From Serratia nevei (GTDB taxonomy: Bacteria > Pseudomonadota > Gammaproteobacteria > Enterobacterales > Enterobacteriaceae): a stretch of 64,000 nucleotides of DNA. Positions 1-7,558 of this stretch are shown in pieces. The stretch is from NCBI RefSeq assembly GCF_024160145.1, contig NZ_JAMYWQ010000022.1, positions 1 to 64,000 on the forward strand, in the 5' to 3' direction. How positions within the stretch are numbered: the first letter of the stretch is position 1; each line of letters starts with the position of its first letter. Made by a program: the position numbers and the translations under genes. The notes beneath the pieces are model-generated. The model searched no databases, had not been told where the DNA came from, and saw only the letters and a list, made by a program, of their open reading frames with translations.

Positions 1-43
1 AAGGGCAAACATCAACAACGAAATCCATATCGTGTTCAGACAT

Positions 44-78
44 AAAAAAATCCGGAATCAGAGGGCTGAATCCGGATT
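44..78 (-). terminator. Rho-independent terminator at the distal end of the CRISPR array
   Basis: Arms 49-56 (AATCCGGA) and 71-78 (TCCGGATT) form an 8-bp stem. It continues past one mismatch into a 4-bp inner stem (58-61 with 66-69) closed by a 4-nt loop. Read on the minus strand it is followed by seven U (A-run 44-50). Minus is the direction in which the array is transcribed from its leader, so this is probably where the pre-crRNA ends. Confidence 0.75.
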
Positions 79-93
79 GTCTCTTACTGAGTG

Positions 94-119
94 GATCGTT
101 CAAGTGTTCTTAAACGATC
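94..119. repeat. Hairpin between array and terminator
   Basis: GATCGTT (94-100) pairs with AACGATC (113-119). After one mismatch a 3-bp inner stem (102-104 with 109-111) closes on a TGTT loop. No T-run follows on either strand, so it is not a classical terminator. It lies just after the last (oldest) repeat and could protect or process the array transcript 3' end; that role is a guess. Confidence 0.4.
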
Positions 120-138
120 GGCATTAGCCTGTGGCAGC

Positions 139-1266
139 CGGTTTATCCCCACTCGCGTGGGGAACACCATATTCAACAGACTCACCCTCCACAGCGGAAC
201 GGTTTATCCCCACTCGCGTGGGGAACACGTTGATAATATGAATCAAACCGCGCATCGGTACGGTTTATCCCCACTCGCGTGGGGAACACCAGATGGGCTT
301 CCAGTTCGTCGGCCTCGATCACGGTTTATCCCCACTCGCGTGGGGAACACTTCAACTTGTCACCGCTGATAAAGGTGATCGCCGGTTTATCCCCACTCGC
401 GTGGGGAACACGGGACATCAACGATGCGTTGATGGGGGGCACACGGTTTATCCCCACTCGCGTGGGGAACACCCTCAGATTAGGAGTTAGTGTCATGCAT
501 CCCCCGGTTTATCCCCACTCGCGTGGGGAACACGTGCAGACGAGATAGCGATGCACATACGCGGACGGTTTATCCCCACTCGCGTGGGGAACACGGCGAT
601 GCGCTGCGTTAGGGCGGAGACGTACTCGGTTTATCCCCACTCGCGTGGGGAACACCGCTGCTCAACACAGCCAATCTGAACGAGCAGCGGTTTATCCCCA
701 CTCGCGTGGGGAACACGTTCGCGTTGTTCTGGCGCTATCAGTCTTCGCCGGTTTATCCCCACTCGCGTGGGGAACACTACTTCATCCAACTGGATGACGA
801 TTACACCGCCGGTTTATCCCCACTCGCGTGGGGAACACGGCTTTCCACCACAGATGGTGCATATTGGGCCCGGTTTATCCCCACTCGCGTGGGGAACACT
901 TCCGCGTGCTGCGGCCACACGGCGTTCTGATCGGTTTATCCCCACTCGCGTGGGGAACACTCGCCATGTGCGGGGAGTCTCCTGCGGTACGACGGTTTAT
1001 CCCCACTCGCGTGGGGAACACGGGGAAAAGCAGTTGAAGAAGGCAACCACCATCCGGTTTATCCCCACTCGCGTGGGGAACACCCGCTTTACTACGAGCA
1101 AAACGGCATCGACCGCGGTTTATCCCCACTCGCGTGGGGAACACTGATGAATCACACATTGAAAATCATATTTTTCCGGTTTATCCCCACTCGCGTGGGG
1201 AACACGAGCGTTTTCGTGTTGGCATGCAGGCGGTGTACGGTTTATCCCCACTCGCGTGGGGAACAC
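139..1266 (-). CRISPR. Type I-E CRISPR array, 19 repeats and 18 spacers
   Basis: Nineteen copies of a 29-nt repeat begin at 139, 200, 261, 322, 383, 444, 505, 566, 627, 688, 749, 810, 871, 932, 993, 1055, 1116, 1177 and 1238; all copies read identically. Spacers are 32 nt except 1022-1054, which is 33 nt, and none is repeated. On the minus strand the repeat starts GTGTTCCCCACGCGAG and ends GGGGATAAACCG, matching the E. coli type I-E repeat family with its GC-rich palindrome. That orientation and the AT-rich flank on the right place the leader at 1267 onward, so the newest spacer is 1206-1237 and the oldest 168-199. No cas genes lie in the window; crRNAs would need Cascade encoded elsewhere. 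With no degenerate terminal repeat and no repeat polymorphism, the array looks functional or recently so. Confidence 0.97.
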
Positions 1267-1436
1267 TCTAAATATATCCAATTGAATTAACTAAGCTTTC
1301 TGAAGCTATAAAACTGTACCGCAATTTAGGTATCCAGATGATTACATAACCCTTTGAATTCTATAAAATAAAAAAAACAGCCTACACAATAAAACCAAGT
1401 CACCAAAACTCTTCTTTTATAACAACACGATACCGC
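1267..1436 (-). promoter_or_regulatory. CRISPR leader (AT-rich)
   Basis: This AT-rich stretch separates the leader-proximal repeat from the stop codon of the neighbouring permease gene. In type I-E systems the leader carries the array promoter and the signals for new spacer integration. I do not see a convincing GC-rich terminator in it on the minus strand, only a run of eight T (complement of 1370-1379) after a weak context. Transcription from the upstream efflux operon could therefore reach the array. Confidence 0.7.
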
Positions 1437-2576
1437 CTACACCCGCCGCTTCCTGAACATCCCGCGCAGCGCCACGCTGTTGCGCAAGAAGCCGACGCCG
1501 AAGCCCAGCAGGGTGTAGACCACGCCGAGCACCAGCATCATCATCACGTCGCCCCACACTTCGTTCAGCGACAGCCCCATCTGGTTGACGCCGGCGATCG
1601 CCTTGGTGCCCCAGGTGGAGGGAATGCTGTACGAGATGGCGCGCACCCAGGCCGGCATCGACTGCAGCGGCCAGATGGTGCCGGACAGGTAGAAGATCGG
1701 CGTGGTGATGAACGCCAGCGTCAGGTAGATCATTTCGACGCTGCGCAGGCACTCGGTCACCAGCTTGCCCAGCCCCAGTACCGCCAGCAGGAACGGGAAG
1801 GTCAGCAGCAGCAGTTCGGCGATGTTCGCCGTCTGCCTGTAGCCCAATACCCACGGCCACAGCACGAACAGCACGATCGACAGGAACAGCCAGATCGGCA
1901 GCAGCGCCGTCAGCCCGCCGAGGTGTGCCGCCAGCGGCGCCTTGCCGCCGGGTATGCTCTTCATGGCAATGTTGACGCGGATACAGGCGATCAGCAGCGA
2001 GTGCTGCAACAGCATCACCAGCAGGCCGGGGAAGATGATCGCCGCAAAGCTGATACCGGGGTTAAACACGTCCAGCGTTTGCCCCAGTATCGGCGTCAGC
2101 AGTATCTGCGCCTGCCGTTCGCTGAAGCCGCTGCGCAGCAGCAGCCCGTTGTTGTACTCCGTCAGCAGCTGCTGGTAGGCCGCCACCACGTCCTGTTGGA
2201 TCTGGCCATTGGCCAGGCGGTTGGTGGCGTCGCCGTACACCGGCACCACGATGTTCTGCCCGCTGAGGATCTTCTTCTCCAGATCCACCGGCATGATGAT
2301 CACCGCAAACAGCTTGCGCCAGCCGAGATCGCGCTGCGCCTGTTCCAGGCTGTCGTAGGTTTCAATCGCGATCTTGGAGGTGGCGTCCAGCTGACGGATC
2401 AGCTGGCGGCTGGCGGCACTGTGGTCCTGATCAACCACCCCCACCGGCAGATCCCACACCGTGCGGTTGGCGTACACCATGCTCATGATGCACAGCGACA
2501 GGATCAGCATCAGCCACACCGGCCGCTCGAGCATGCCGAGCAGCACCTTAACGAAGGTTTGCCAATAGAGCTTCAT
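1437..2576 (-). CDS. ABC-2 type transporter permease (second of pair)
   Basis: A 379-aa membrane protein of the ABC-2 / YhhJ-like permease family. It has one N-terminal membrane segment (about residues 18-36), a large periplasmic loop (about 40-170, starting LPVGVVDQDHS), then five or six segments, with the usual motif region FYLSGTIWPLQSMP near residue 305. The start is ATG 2576, with AGAGGGG upstream; the open frame runs 30 codons further up without an initiation signal. It overlaps the upstream permease by 4 bp (ATGA), so the two are translationally coupled. The family exports drugs or lipids when paired with an ATPase, but no ATPase gene is present in this operon. Substrate unknown. Confidence 0.9.
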   Translation of the reverse strand: MKLYWQTFVKVLLGMLERPVWLMLILSLCIMSMVYANRTVWDLPVGVVDQDHSAASRQLIRQLDATSKIAIETYDSLEQAQRDLGWRKLFAVIIMPVDLEKKILSGQNIVVPVYGDATNRLANGQIQQDVVAAYQQLLTEYNNGLLLRSGFSERQAQILLTPILGQTLDVFNPGISFAAIIFPGLLVMLLQHSLLIACIRVNIAMKSIPGGKAPLAAHLGGLTALLPIWLFLSIVLFVLWPWVLGYRQTANIAELLLLTFPFLLAVLGLGKLVTECLRSVEMIYLTLAFITTPIFYLSGTIWPLQSMPAWVRAISYSIPSTWGTKAIAGVNQMGLSLNEVWGDVMMMLVLGVVYTLLGFGVGFLRNSVALRGMFRKRRV

Positions 2577-3727
2577 CCGGCGTTCCCCTCTTTTGCCAGC
2601 CGCGCCGGCAGGCGATTGCGCACCAGCAGCGCGGCCACCAGCGGGTAGACCGCCAGCAGCGCGCACACGCTGAAGATGGCGCTGGCATGCACCTGCCGCA
2701 GGAATACGTCGAACATCGCGTACAGCGCGTGGGTCAGCGGTTCGATGTTGGAAATGATGCGCGCCGGCAGCGGCATCGACAGCTCAGGCACCGCCATGCC
2801 GGAGAAGGTCATCGCGATACTGACCAAAATACCGATCAGGCTGTAGGCGGTGATGGTGCTGCCGGTAAAGGTGTACAGCAGCAGGCCGATGCTCTGCGCC
2901 GCCATCACGTAAAACAGGCCGATCATCAGCATAAACAGCGGGTTGCCGCTGACGCGGGCGTCAAAGATGCCGACCAGCGCCGCGATCTCCACCATCAGCA
3001 GGGTGGTGAAACACAGCGTGTAAGGCGCCAGCTTGCCGAGCAGCGCCAGGCTGAACGGCTTGGCCTGCAGCAGCGATTTGCTGCGCGCCAGCACGTAGAT
3101 CATGCAGGTCACCACGAACAGCTGCAGCAGGTGAATGGTGGCGGCGAACTGCTGGTAATAGATATAGCTGCCGCTGGCGTTGAACAGGCTGCCGTAAGAG
3201 AGCGTCACGTTCGCCAGCGGCGGCAGCGATTTGCCCATCTCGGTGGCGATGATGCTGCGGGTGCTGGCGTTGATTTCGTTCATCAGGCCGCCGAAGTCCT
3301 GGGTGGAGTACAACCCGGCGCCGTAGAACAGCGCGTTGTAATACATCACCACGCTCGGCTGCTTTCCCGACAGCGCGTTGGCCTCAAAGTCCGGCGGGAT
3401 GTACAGCAACGCGTAATCCTGCGCGCTGCGCAGGCGGTTCAGTGACTCCGGCAGCCCGCCGCCGTAGGCCTCGACGTGGGCGTGCGAACCCGCATCCAAC
3501 CGCCGCGTCAGCGACTTGGACAACGGGCTGTGATCGCTGTCCACCACCGAGACCGGCAGATCGAGCAGCGTGCCTTCGGAGAAGTTGCTGCTGATCAGCC
3601 CAAACAGGATCAGCGGAAAGATCCAGCTCAGCCAGTGCACCACCGGGCTGCGAAAGGCGACGCGACACTCTTTGTCGAACGCGTGACTGAAGCAGCGCCA
3701 GCCGGCCCTTACTCTTTCCATTGCCAT
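2573..3727 (-). CDS. ABC-2 type transporter permease (first of pair)
   Basis: A 384-aa paralogue of the following gene, with the same layout: an N-terminal membrane segment (about 30-48), a long periplasmic region containing LPVSVVDSDHSPLSK, and a C-terminal bundle of about five membrane segments. The start at ATG 3727 overlaps the end of the HlyD-like gene by 19 bp; ATG 3721 is an alternative. The two permeases presumably form a heterodimeric channel in the inner membrane, fed or bridged by the HlyD-like protein. This resembles the E. coli yhiI-rbbA-yhhJ and ybhGFSR systems, but here the nucleotide-binding subunit is missing. Confidence 0.9.
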   Translation of the reverse strand: MAMERVRAGWRCFSHAFDKECRVAFRSPVVHWLSWIFPLILFGLISSNFSEGTLLDLPVSVVDSDHSPLSKSLTRRLDAGSHAHVEAYGGGLPESLNRLRSAQDYALLYIPPDFEANALSGKQPSVVMYYNALFYGAGLYSTQDFGGLMNEINASTRSIIATEMGKSLPPLANVTLSYGSLFNASGSYIYYQQFAATIHLLQLFVVTCMIYVLARSKSLLQAKPFSLALLGKLAPYTLCFTTLLMVEIAALVGIFDARVSGNPLFMLMIGLFYVMAAQSIGLLLYTFTGSTITAYSLIGILVSIAMTFSGMAVPELSMPLPARIISNIEPLTHALYAMFDVFLRQVHASAIFSVCALLAVYPLVAALLVRNRLPARLAKEGNAG

Positions 3728-4680
3728 AAGGTGCTCATCCCCGGACGCAGGCCGTCCACCGGCTGTGACGGATACAGGCGCACTTCGAAGGTTTTCAGGT
3801 CGAAGTCGCCGGTGGCGCGGGTGGCGCGCTTGGTGGCGTAATCCCCCAGCGGCGCGATGTAGCGCACCTCGGTGTCGATCATTTTGTCCTTCAGCGCCGG
3901 CACCCGCAGCTTGACCTTGTCGCCTTTGCGCACGTGGGCCAGAATGTCTTCGCGCAGGTTAAACACGAAATAGGCGTCCGGTACCCGGATCAGCGTCACC
4001 AGCGGGCTGCCGGCGTTCAGCAATTCACCCACTTCGGCCGGGATCGGCCCCACTTCGCCGTCTACCGGCGCTTTCACCTGCAGATCGTCGCTCTGCGCCT
4101 GGATCTGCAGCAGGTTCTCTTCTGCCGCCCGCAGCGCCGCCGCGTATTGTTGCCGCAGCTCGACGCGGTCGCCGTTGATACCTTCGTCCAGATTGGCCTT
4201 GGCCGCCTGCACCTGCTGGAAGGCGGTATCGCGCGCCCGGCGCGAAGCGTCCAGCTCGGACTTCGAGATATAGCCCTTGCCGGACACGCTCAGGTTGCGG
4301 TTGTAGTCGTTTTGCGCGTTGCGGTACTGCGCCTCGGCCTGCGCCAGATTGGCGCGCAGGTTGCGGATGCTCTCTTCACGGGTGCCGTGCAGCGACTGAT
4401 CGAGCTGAGCCTTGGCTTCGTCGCGCGTCGCCTGGGCGGAACGCAGCTGCGCCATCAGTTCGGGGCTGTCGAGCTGAATAATCAGCTGGCCGCTTTTCAC
4501 GTCGTCGCCGCGTTCGATCAGGCGTTCAACCACCCGGCCTTTCGCTTTGGAAGCGACGATCACTTCGGGGGCGTCTACTTCACCCTGCAGTAACAGATCC
4601 TGATTATGCGCGCGGAACAGGATCGCCAATGCGATCGCCACCATCATCAGCAACAGGGTAAACAACGTCTTTTTTTTCAT
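3709..4680 (-). CDS. HlyD/EmrA-family membrane fusion (periplasmic adaptor) protein
   Basis: A 323-aa protein: a short cytoplasmic KKK tail, one membrane anchor (about residues 5-22), a first lipoyl half-domain (about 30-70, KAKGRVVERLIERGDDV), a long alpha-helical coiled-coil hairpin rich in Q, A, R and E (about 75-185), a second lipoyl half (VKAPVDGEVGPI) and a beta-barrel. It links inner-membrane exporters to an outer-membrane channel. The start is ATG 4680, preceded by GGGAG; longer frames upstream lack a signal. It is first in a three-gene operon with two ABC-2 permeases and is closest in type to YhiI/YbhG-like adaptors. Confidence 0.92.
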   Translation of the reverse strand: MKKKTLFTLLLMMVAIALAILFRAHNQDLLLQGEVDAPEVIVASKAKGRVVERLIERGDDVKSGQLIIQLDSPELMAQLRSAQATRDEAKAQLDQSLHGTREESIRNLRANLAQAEAQYRNAQNDYNRNLSVSGKGYISKSELDASRRARDTAFQQVQAAKANLDEGINGDRVELRQQYAAALRAAEENLLQIQAQSDDLQVKAPVDGEVGPIPAEVGELLNAGSPLVTLIRVPDAYFVFNLREDILAHVRKGDKVKLRVPALKDKMIDTEVRYIAPLGDYATKRATRATGDFDLKTFEVRLYPSQPVDGLRPGMSTLWQWKE

Positions 4681-4910
4681 TATGTCGGCTCCCGGAACGG
4701 TAAGCGGCGGGCGGGGATAATCATTTCCATATCTCAAATTGCTCCAAAAAACACCATTGCTCTCATGAGGATATCACAAGCACATATCTCCTCTTTTATA
4801 ACTATAAATTGGATTATGCTTTTAACACTAAAAAGCATCATTTTCGGCTTTTTGGTATGCAGACGCCTGCAATCGCCCTTTAAGCGATCCACTCTCTGAT
4901 GGACGATGTC
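4681..4910. promoter_or_regulatory. Divergent promoter region, exporter operon / yhbW
   Basis: An AT-rich 230-bp gap between two divergent units. It contains the short dyad CTCATGAG (4762-4769) and an imperfect inverted repeat GATAT...ATATC (4770-4788), which could bind a regulator. No regulator gene sits beside the exporter operon, so control must be in trans. I cannot define -10/-35 elements with confidence. Confidence 0.4.
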
Positions 4911-5924
4911 ATGACTGAAAACACTGCCGTACCGCTGTCGGTACTGGATTTATCGCCAATCCCACAAGGGGCCAAAGCGCGCGACGCTTTCCACTGTTCG
5001 CTGGATTTGGCGCAGCACGCCGAACGCTGGGGCTACCGGCGCTACTGGCTGGCCGAGCACCACAACATGACCGGCATCGGCAGCGCCGCCACCTCGGTGC
5101 TGCTGGGCTATCTGGCCGCCGGCACCCAGAGCATTCGCCTCGGCTCCGGCGGCGTGATGCTGCCGAACCATGCGCCGCTGGTGATCGCCGAACAGTTCGG
5201 CACGCTGGAGTCGCTCTACCCTGGCCGCATCGATCTGGGGCTGGGCCGGGCGCCCGGCACCGATCAGCGCACCATGATGGCGCTACGCCGCCACCTGTCC
5301 GGCGATGTGGATACCTTCCCGCGCGACGTGCAGGAGCTGCAACACTACTTCTGCGATGCGCAGCCCGGCCAGCCGGTGCAGGCGGTGCCGGGCCAGGGGC
5401 TGCACGTGCCGCTTTGGCTGCTCGGCTCCAGCCTCTACAGCGCGCAGCTGGCGGCGCAGCTTGGCCTGCCGTTCGCCTTCGCCTCGCACTTCGCCCCGGA
5501 TATGCTGTTCCAGGCGCTGCAGCTGTACCGCGAGAACTTCAAACCGTCCAAACAGCTGGCGCAGCCGCACGCCATGGTGTGCGTCAACGTGATCGCCGCC
5601 GACAGCGACAGCGATGCGCGCTTCCTGTTCAGCTCGATGCAGCAGCAGTTCATCAACCTACGCCGCGGATCGCCCGGCCCGCTGCCGCCGCCGGTGGATA
5701 ACATCCACGCCCTGTGGACCGCCGGTGAGCAATACGGCGTCGAGCAGGCGCTGCGGATGTCGATCGTCGGCGATGAAAAAACCGTGCGCCACGGGCTGCA
5801 AACGCTGCTGCGTGAAACCGATGCCGACGAGATCATGGTCAACGGCCAGATCTTCGATCATCAGGCGCGGCTGCGTTCGTTCGAGATTGTCGCCGGAGTG
5901 AAAGGCGACGTCGTGAAGGGATAA
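4911..5924 (+). CDS. yhbW: Luciferase-like monooxygenase YhbW
   Basis: A 337-aa flavin-dependent oxidoreductase of the bacterial luciferase-like superfamily. It is near-colinear with E. coli YhbW, including [13 protein letters not shown], the [20 protein letters not shown] segment and the C-terminal [18 protein letters not shown]. The physiological substrate is not known in E. coli. An ATG 12 bp upstream (4899) is in frame; 4911 matches the E. coli start (MT-rich N-terminus). As in E. coli it sits near deaD, although mtr is absent and yedEF takes its place. Confidence 0.93.
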   Translation: MTENTAVPLSVLDLSPIPQGAKARDAFHCSLDLAQHAERWGYRRYWLAEHHNMTGIGSAATSVLLGYLAAGTQSIRLGSGGVMLPNHAPLVIAEQFGTLESLYPGRIDLGLGRAPGTDQRTMMALRRHLSGDVDTFPRDVQELQHYFCDAQPGQPVQAVPGQGLHVPLWLLGSSLYSAQLAAQLGLPFAFASHFAPDMLFQALQLYRENFKPSKQLAQPHAMVCVNVIAADSDSDARFLFSSMQQQFINLRRGSPGPLPPPVDNIHALWTAGEQYGVEQALRMSIVGDEKTVRHGLQTLLRETDADEIMVNGQIFDHQARLRSFEIVAGVKGDVVKG

Positions 5925-5929
5925 AACGC

Positions 5930-5957
5930 GAAAAGGCGGTGGGAACCCCACCGCCTC
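5930..5957 (-). terminator. Terminator of yedE-yedF
   Basis: AGGCGGTGGG (5934-5943) pairs with CCCACCGCCT (5947-5956) in a 10-bp GC-rich stem. On the minus strand it is followed by TTTT (complement of 5930-5933) and a further T-rich stretch. It may also stop convergent yhbW transcription. Confidence 0.75.
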
Positions 5958-5961
5958 GGCG

Positions 5962-6201
5962 TTAACGCTGGATCAGATAGCGGATGGTCGGCCCGTCCTG
6001 CTGGATATCCAGCACCTTGTAGCCGTGGTTGCGCGCATCGAGCGGAATGTTGTTGATCGACTGCGGGCAATCGCTGATCACCTCCAGGATTTCTCCCGGC
6101 TTCAGCTGCGGCATCGCCTCCAGCGTCGCCACCGCCGGGTATGGGCAAGGCTCGCCCAGCATGTCCAGCCGGTAGTCCGGCACTATCGCGGTCTCTTTCA
6201 T
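5962..6201 (-). CDS. yedF: TusA-family sulfurtransferase-like protein YedF
   Basis: A 79-aa SirA/TusA-fold protein with the family CPxP motif (C19 in GEPCPYP). The cysteine is the expected sulfur or selenium carrier residue. The start codon overlaps the yedE stop (ATGA), so it is co-translated with yedE, the usual pairing. In E. coli yedEF is linked to selenium/sulfur metabolism by association rather than by a proven reaction. The location between yhbW and deaD differs from E. coli K-12, where yedEF lies elsewhere. Confidence 0.93.
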   Translation of the reverse strand: MKETAIVPDYRLDMLGEPCPYPAVATLEAMPQLKPGEILEVISDCPQSINNIPLDARNHGYKVLDIQQDGPTIRYLIQR

Positions 6202-7412
6202 GGCATGCTCCTCAAATTCACTACTTGCGCCTCAGGCCGGGCGCGGAAAAAGCGTTTCTCCCACCACAGCATGGCGACGAAGGCCAGCGCCAGCAGCAGG
6301 TAAGTCACCAGCAGGCCGCCGATCGGACCGAAGGTGTCGAGCAGGTTGATCTTGTCGTAGTCGGTCGCCAGCGCCGGCGCCAGATCGTCCCAGTAATAGG
6401 CCAGCAGCGTGGCGCCGATGATGTTGCCGAGCCCCACCCACCAGTAGTGCACCTGCCCTTCCACCGCGCGGTACATCCAGCCGGTCTCGCAACCGCCGGC
6501 CAGCACGATGCCGAAGCCGAACAGCAAGCCGCCCAGCACCGCATTCGGGCCGGCCCACATGATCTTCGGCGCCACGCCGAGCTGCACGTAGCTGAAGATG
6601 CCGATGGCGCTCACCGCCATGCCGATGATGATGGCTTTCGCCATGTGGGTGCGGCCGGTGATCCACAGATCGCGGAACGCAGAGGTGAAGCAGATCTGCG
6701 CGCGTTCGATCAGCAGACCGAAGCCGATGCCGAACAGCATGGCGATGCCGAGCTTCGGCGCATCGAACAGCGTCCACAGCGACCAGGCCACCGCCAGGCC
6801 GAAGACCGCCATGCCCAACCGGAAGCGGCGGCGCGCCTGCTCAGGCTTCTGCGTCAGCGGCGCGGCGGCCTTCACCTTTTGCAATTTGACCGGGATGCGG
6901 AACATCGGCAGCAGCGTGAATTTGGCACCAAAGTAGGAGCCGGCGGCGGTCGCCAGCGCGAAGAACCAGGCGTGCAGCGAGAACTGCGGAATGCCGGTGA
7001 AGAATGCCGCCAGGTTACAGCCCATCGCCAGGCGCGCGCCGAAGCCGGCGATGATGCCGCCCAGCAGCGCCTGCACGATGCGAATGCGGTGCTGCGGCTG
7101 GCGCAGCTTGATGTTGTTGGCCCACAGCGCGGCGGCGATGCAGCCGGCGAACATGCCGATGATCATGCGCCCGTCGATGCGCTCCAGCGGCGTGCCCTGC
7201 AGGCCGATAACCTTGAAATAGCCCCACTGCTCGGGGTGCAGGCCGAACCACTGCAGCACATGGCCGCCCCAGCGGGTGAACTCGCCGGTCACCGCCCAGA
7301 AGGTGCCGGTCATGCCGAAGTAGTAAGTAGAAAGGATCCCGGCGGCAATCACCGCCGGCAGCGGTGCCCAAAAGCGCACCAGGTATTGAGATTTGAACTG
7401 CTGCCAACTCAT
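6198..7412 (-). CDS. yedE: YeeE/YedE-family membrane protein YedE (putative sulfur/selenium compound transporter)
   Basis: A 404-aa polytopic inner-membrane protein with about ten membrane segments and two halves. Each half carries a conserved cysteine motif (MGCNLAAFFTGIPQ near residue 110 and GGCETGWMYRAVEGQVHYW near 330). The related TsuA protein takes up thiosulfate using such cysteines; YedE has been proposed to move selenium or sulfur species. The start is ATG 7412 with GGGAG upstream; the frame extends 7 codons further without a site. It is first in an operon with yedF. Confidence 0.92.
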   Translation of the reverse strand: MSWQQFKSQYLVRFWAPLPAVIAAGILSTYYFGMTGTFWAVTGEFTRWGGHVLQWFGLHPEQWGYFKVIGLQGTPLERIDGRMIIGMFAGCIAAALWANNIKLRQPQHRIRIVQALLGGIIAGFGARLAMGCNLAAFFTGIPQFSLHAWFFALATAAGSYFGAKFTLLPMFRIPVKLQKVKAAAPLTQKPEQARRRFRLGMAVFGLAVAWSLWTLFDAPKLGIAMLFGIGFGLLIERAQICFTSAFRDLWITGRTHMAKAIIIGMAVSAIGIFSYVQLGVAPKIMWAGPNAVLGGLLFGFGIVLAGGCETGWMYRAVEGQVHYWWVGLGNIIGATLLAYYWDDLAPALATDYDKINLLDTFGPIGGLLVTYLLLALAFVAMLWWEKRFFRARPEAQVVNLRSMP

Positions 7413-7496
7413 GGCATCTCCCGTGCATATCATCCGTAAGAAAAAACCTTATGAATGATACGCCATTCAGGGGCGTTTGACGGCAACTTTCAGGCA

Positions 7497-7525
7497 TAAA
7501 AAAACCAGCCCGCAGGCTGGTTTTT
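7497..7525 (-). terminator. Terminator of deaD
   Basis: The stem AAACCAGCC (7502-7510) with GGCTGGTTT (7515-7523) encloses a CGCA loop, flanked by an A-run on the left and a T-run on the right. It can work in both directions. Its main user is deaD on the minus strand. Confidence 0.85.
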
Positions 7526-7558
7526 CAGAGCGCTTCACCGCGCACGGCGAATCGGCGA

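Noticed and set aside
91-1159. Open frames across the CRISPR array with repeating FIPTRVGNT or VYPHSRGEH segments
   Set aside because: They arise because the 61-nt unit lets repeats be read in all three frames. They have no ribosome-binding sites and their composition is set by the repeat; such frames are a known annotation artefact.
1267-4898. Possible cas genes beside the array
   Set aside because: The neighbouring genes are clearly an HlyD adaptor and ABC-2 permeases; no Cas1, Cas2, Cas3 or Cascade motif is present in any frame here.
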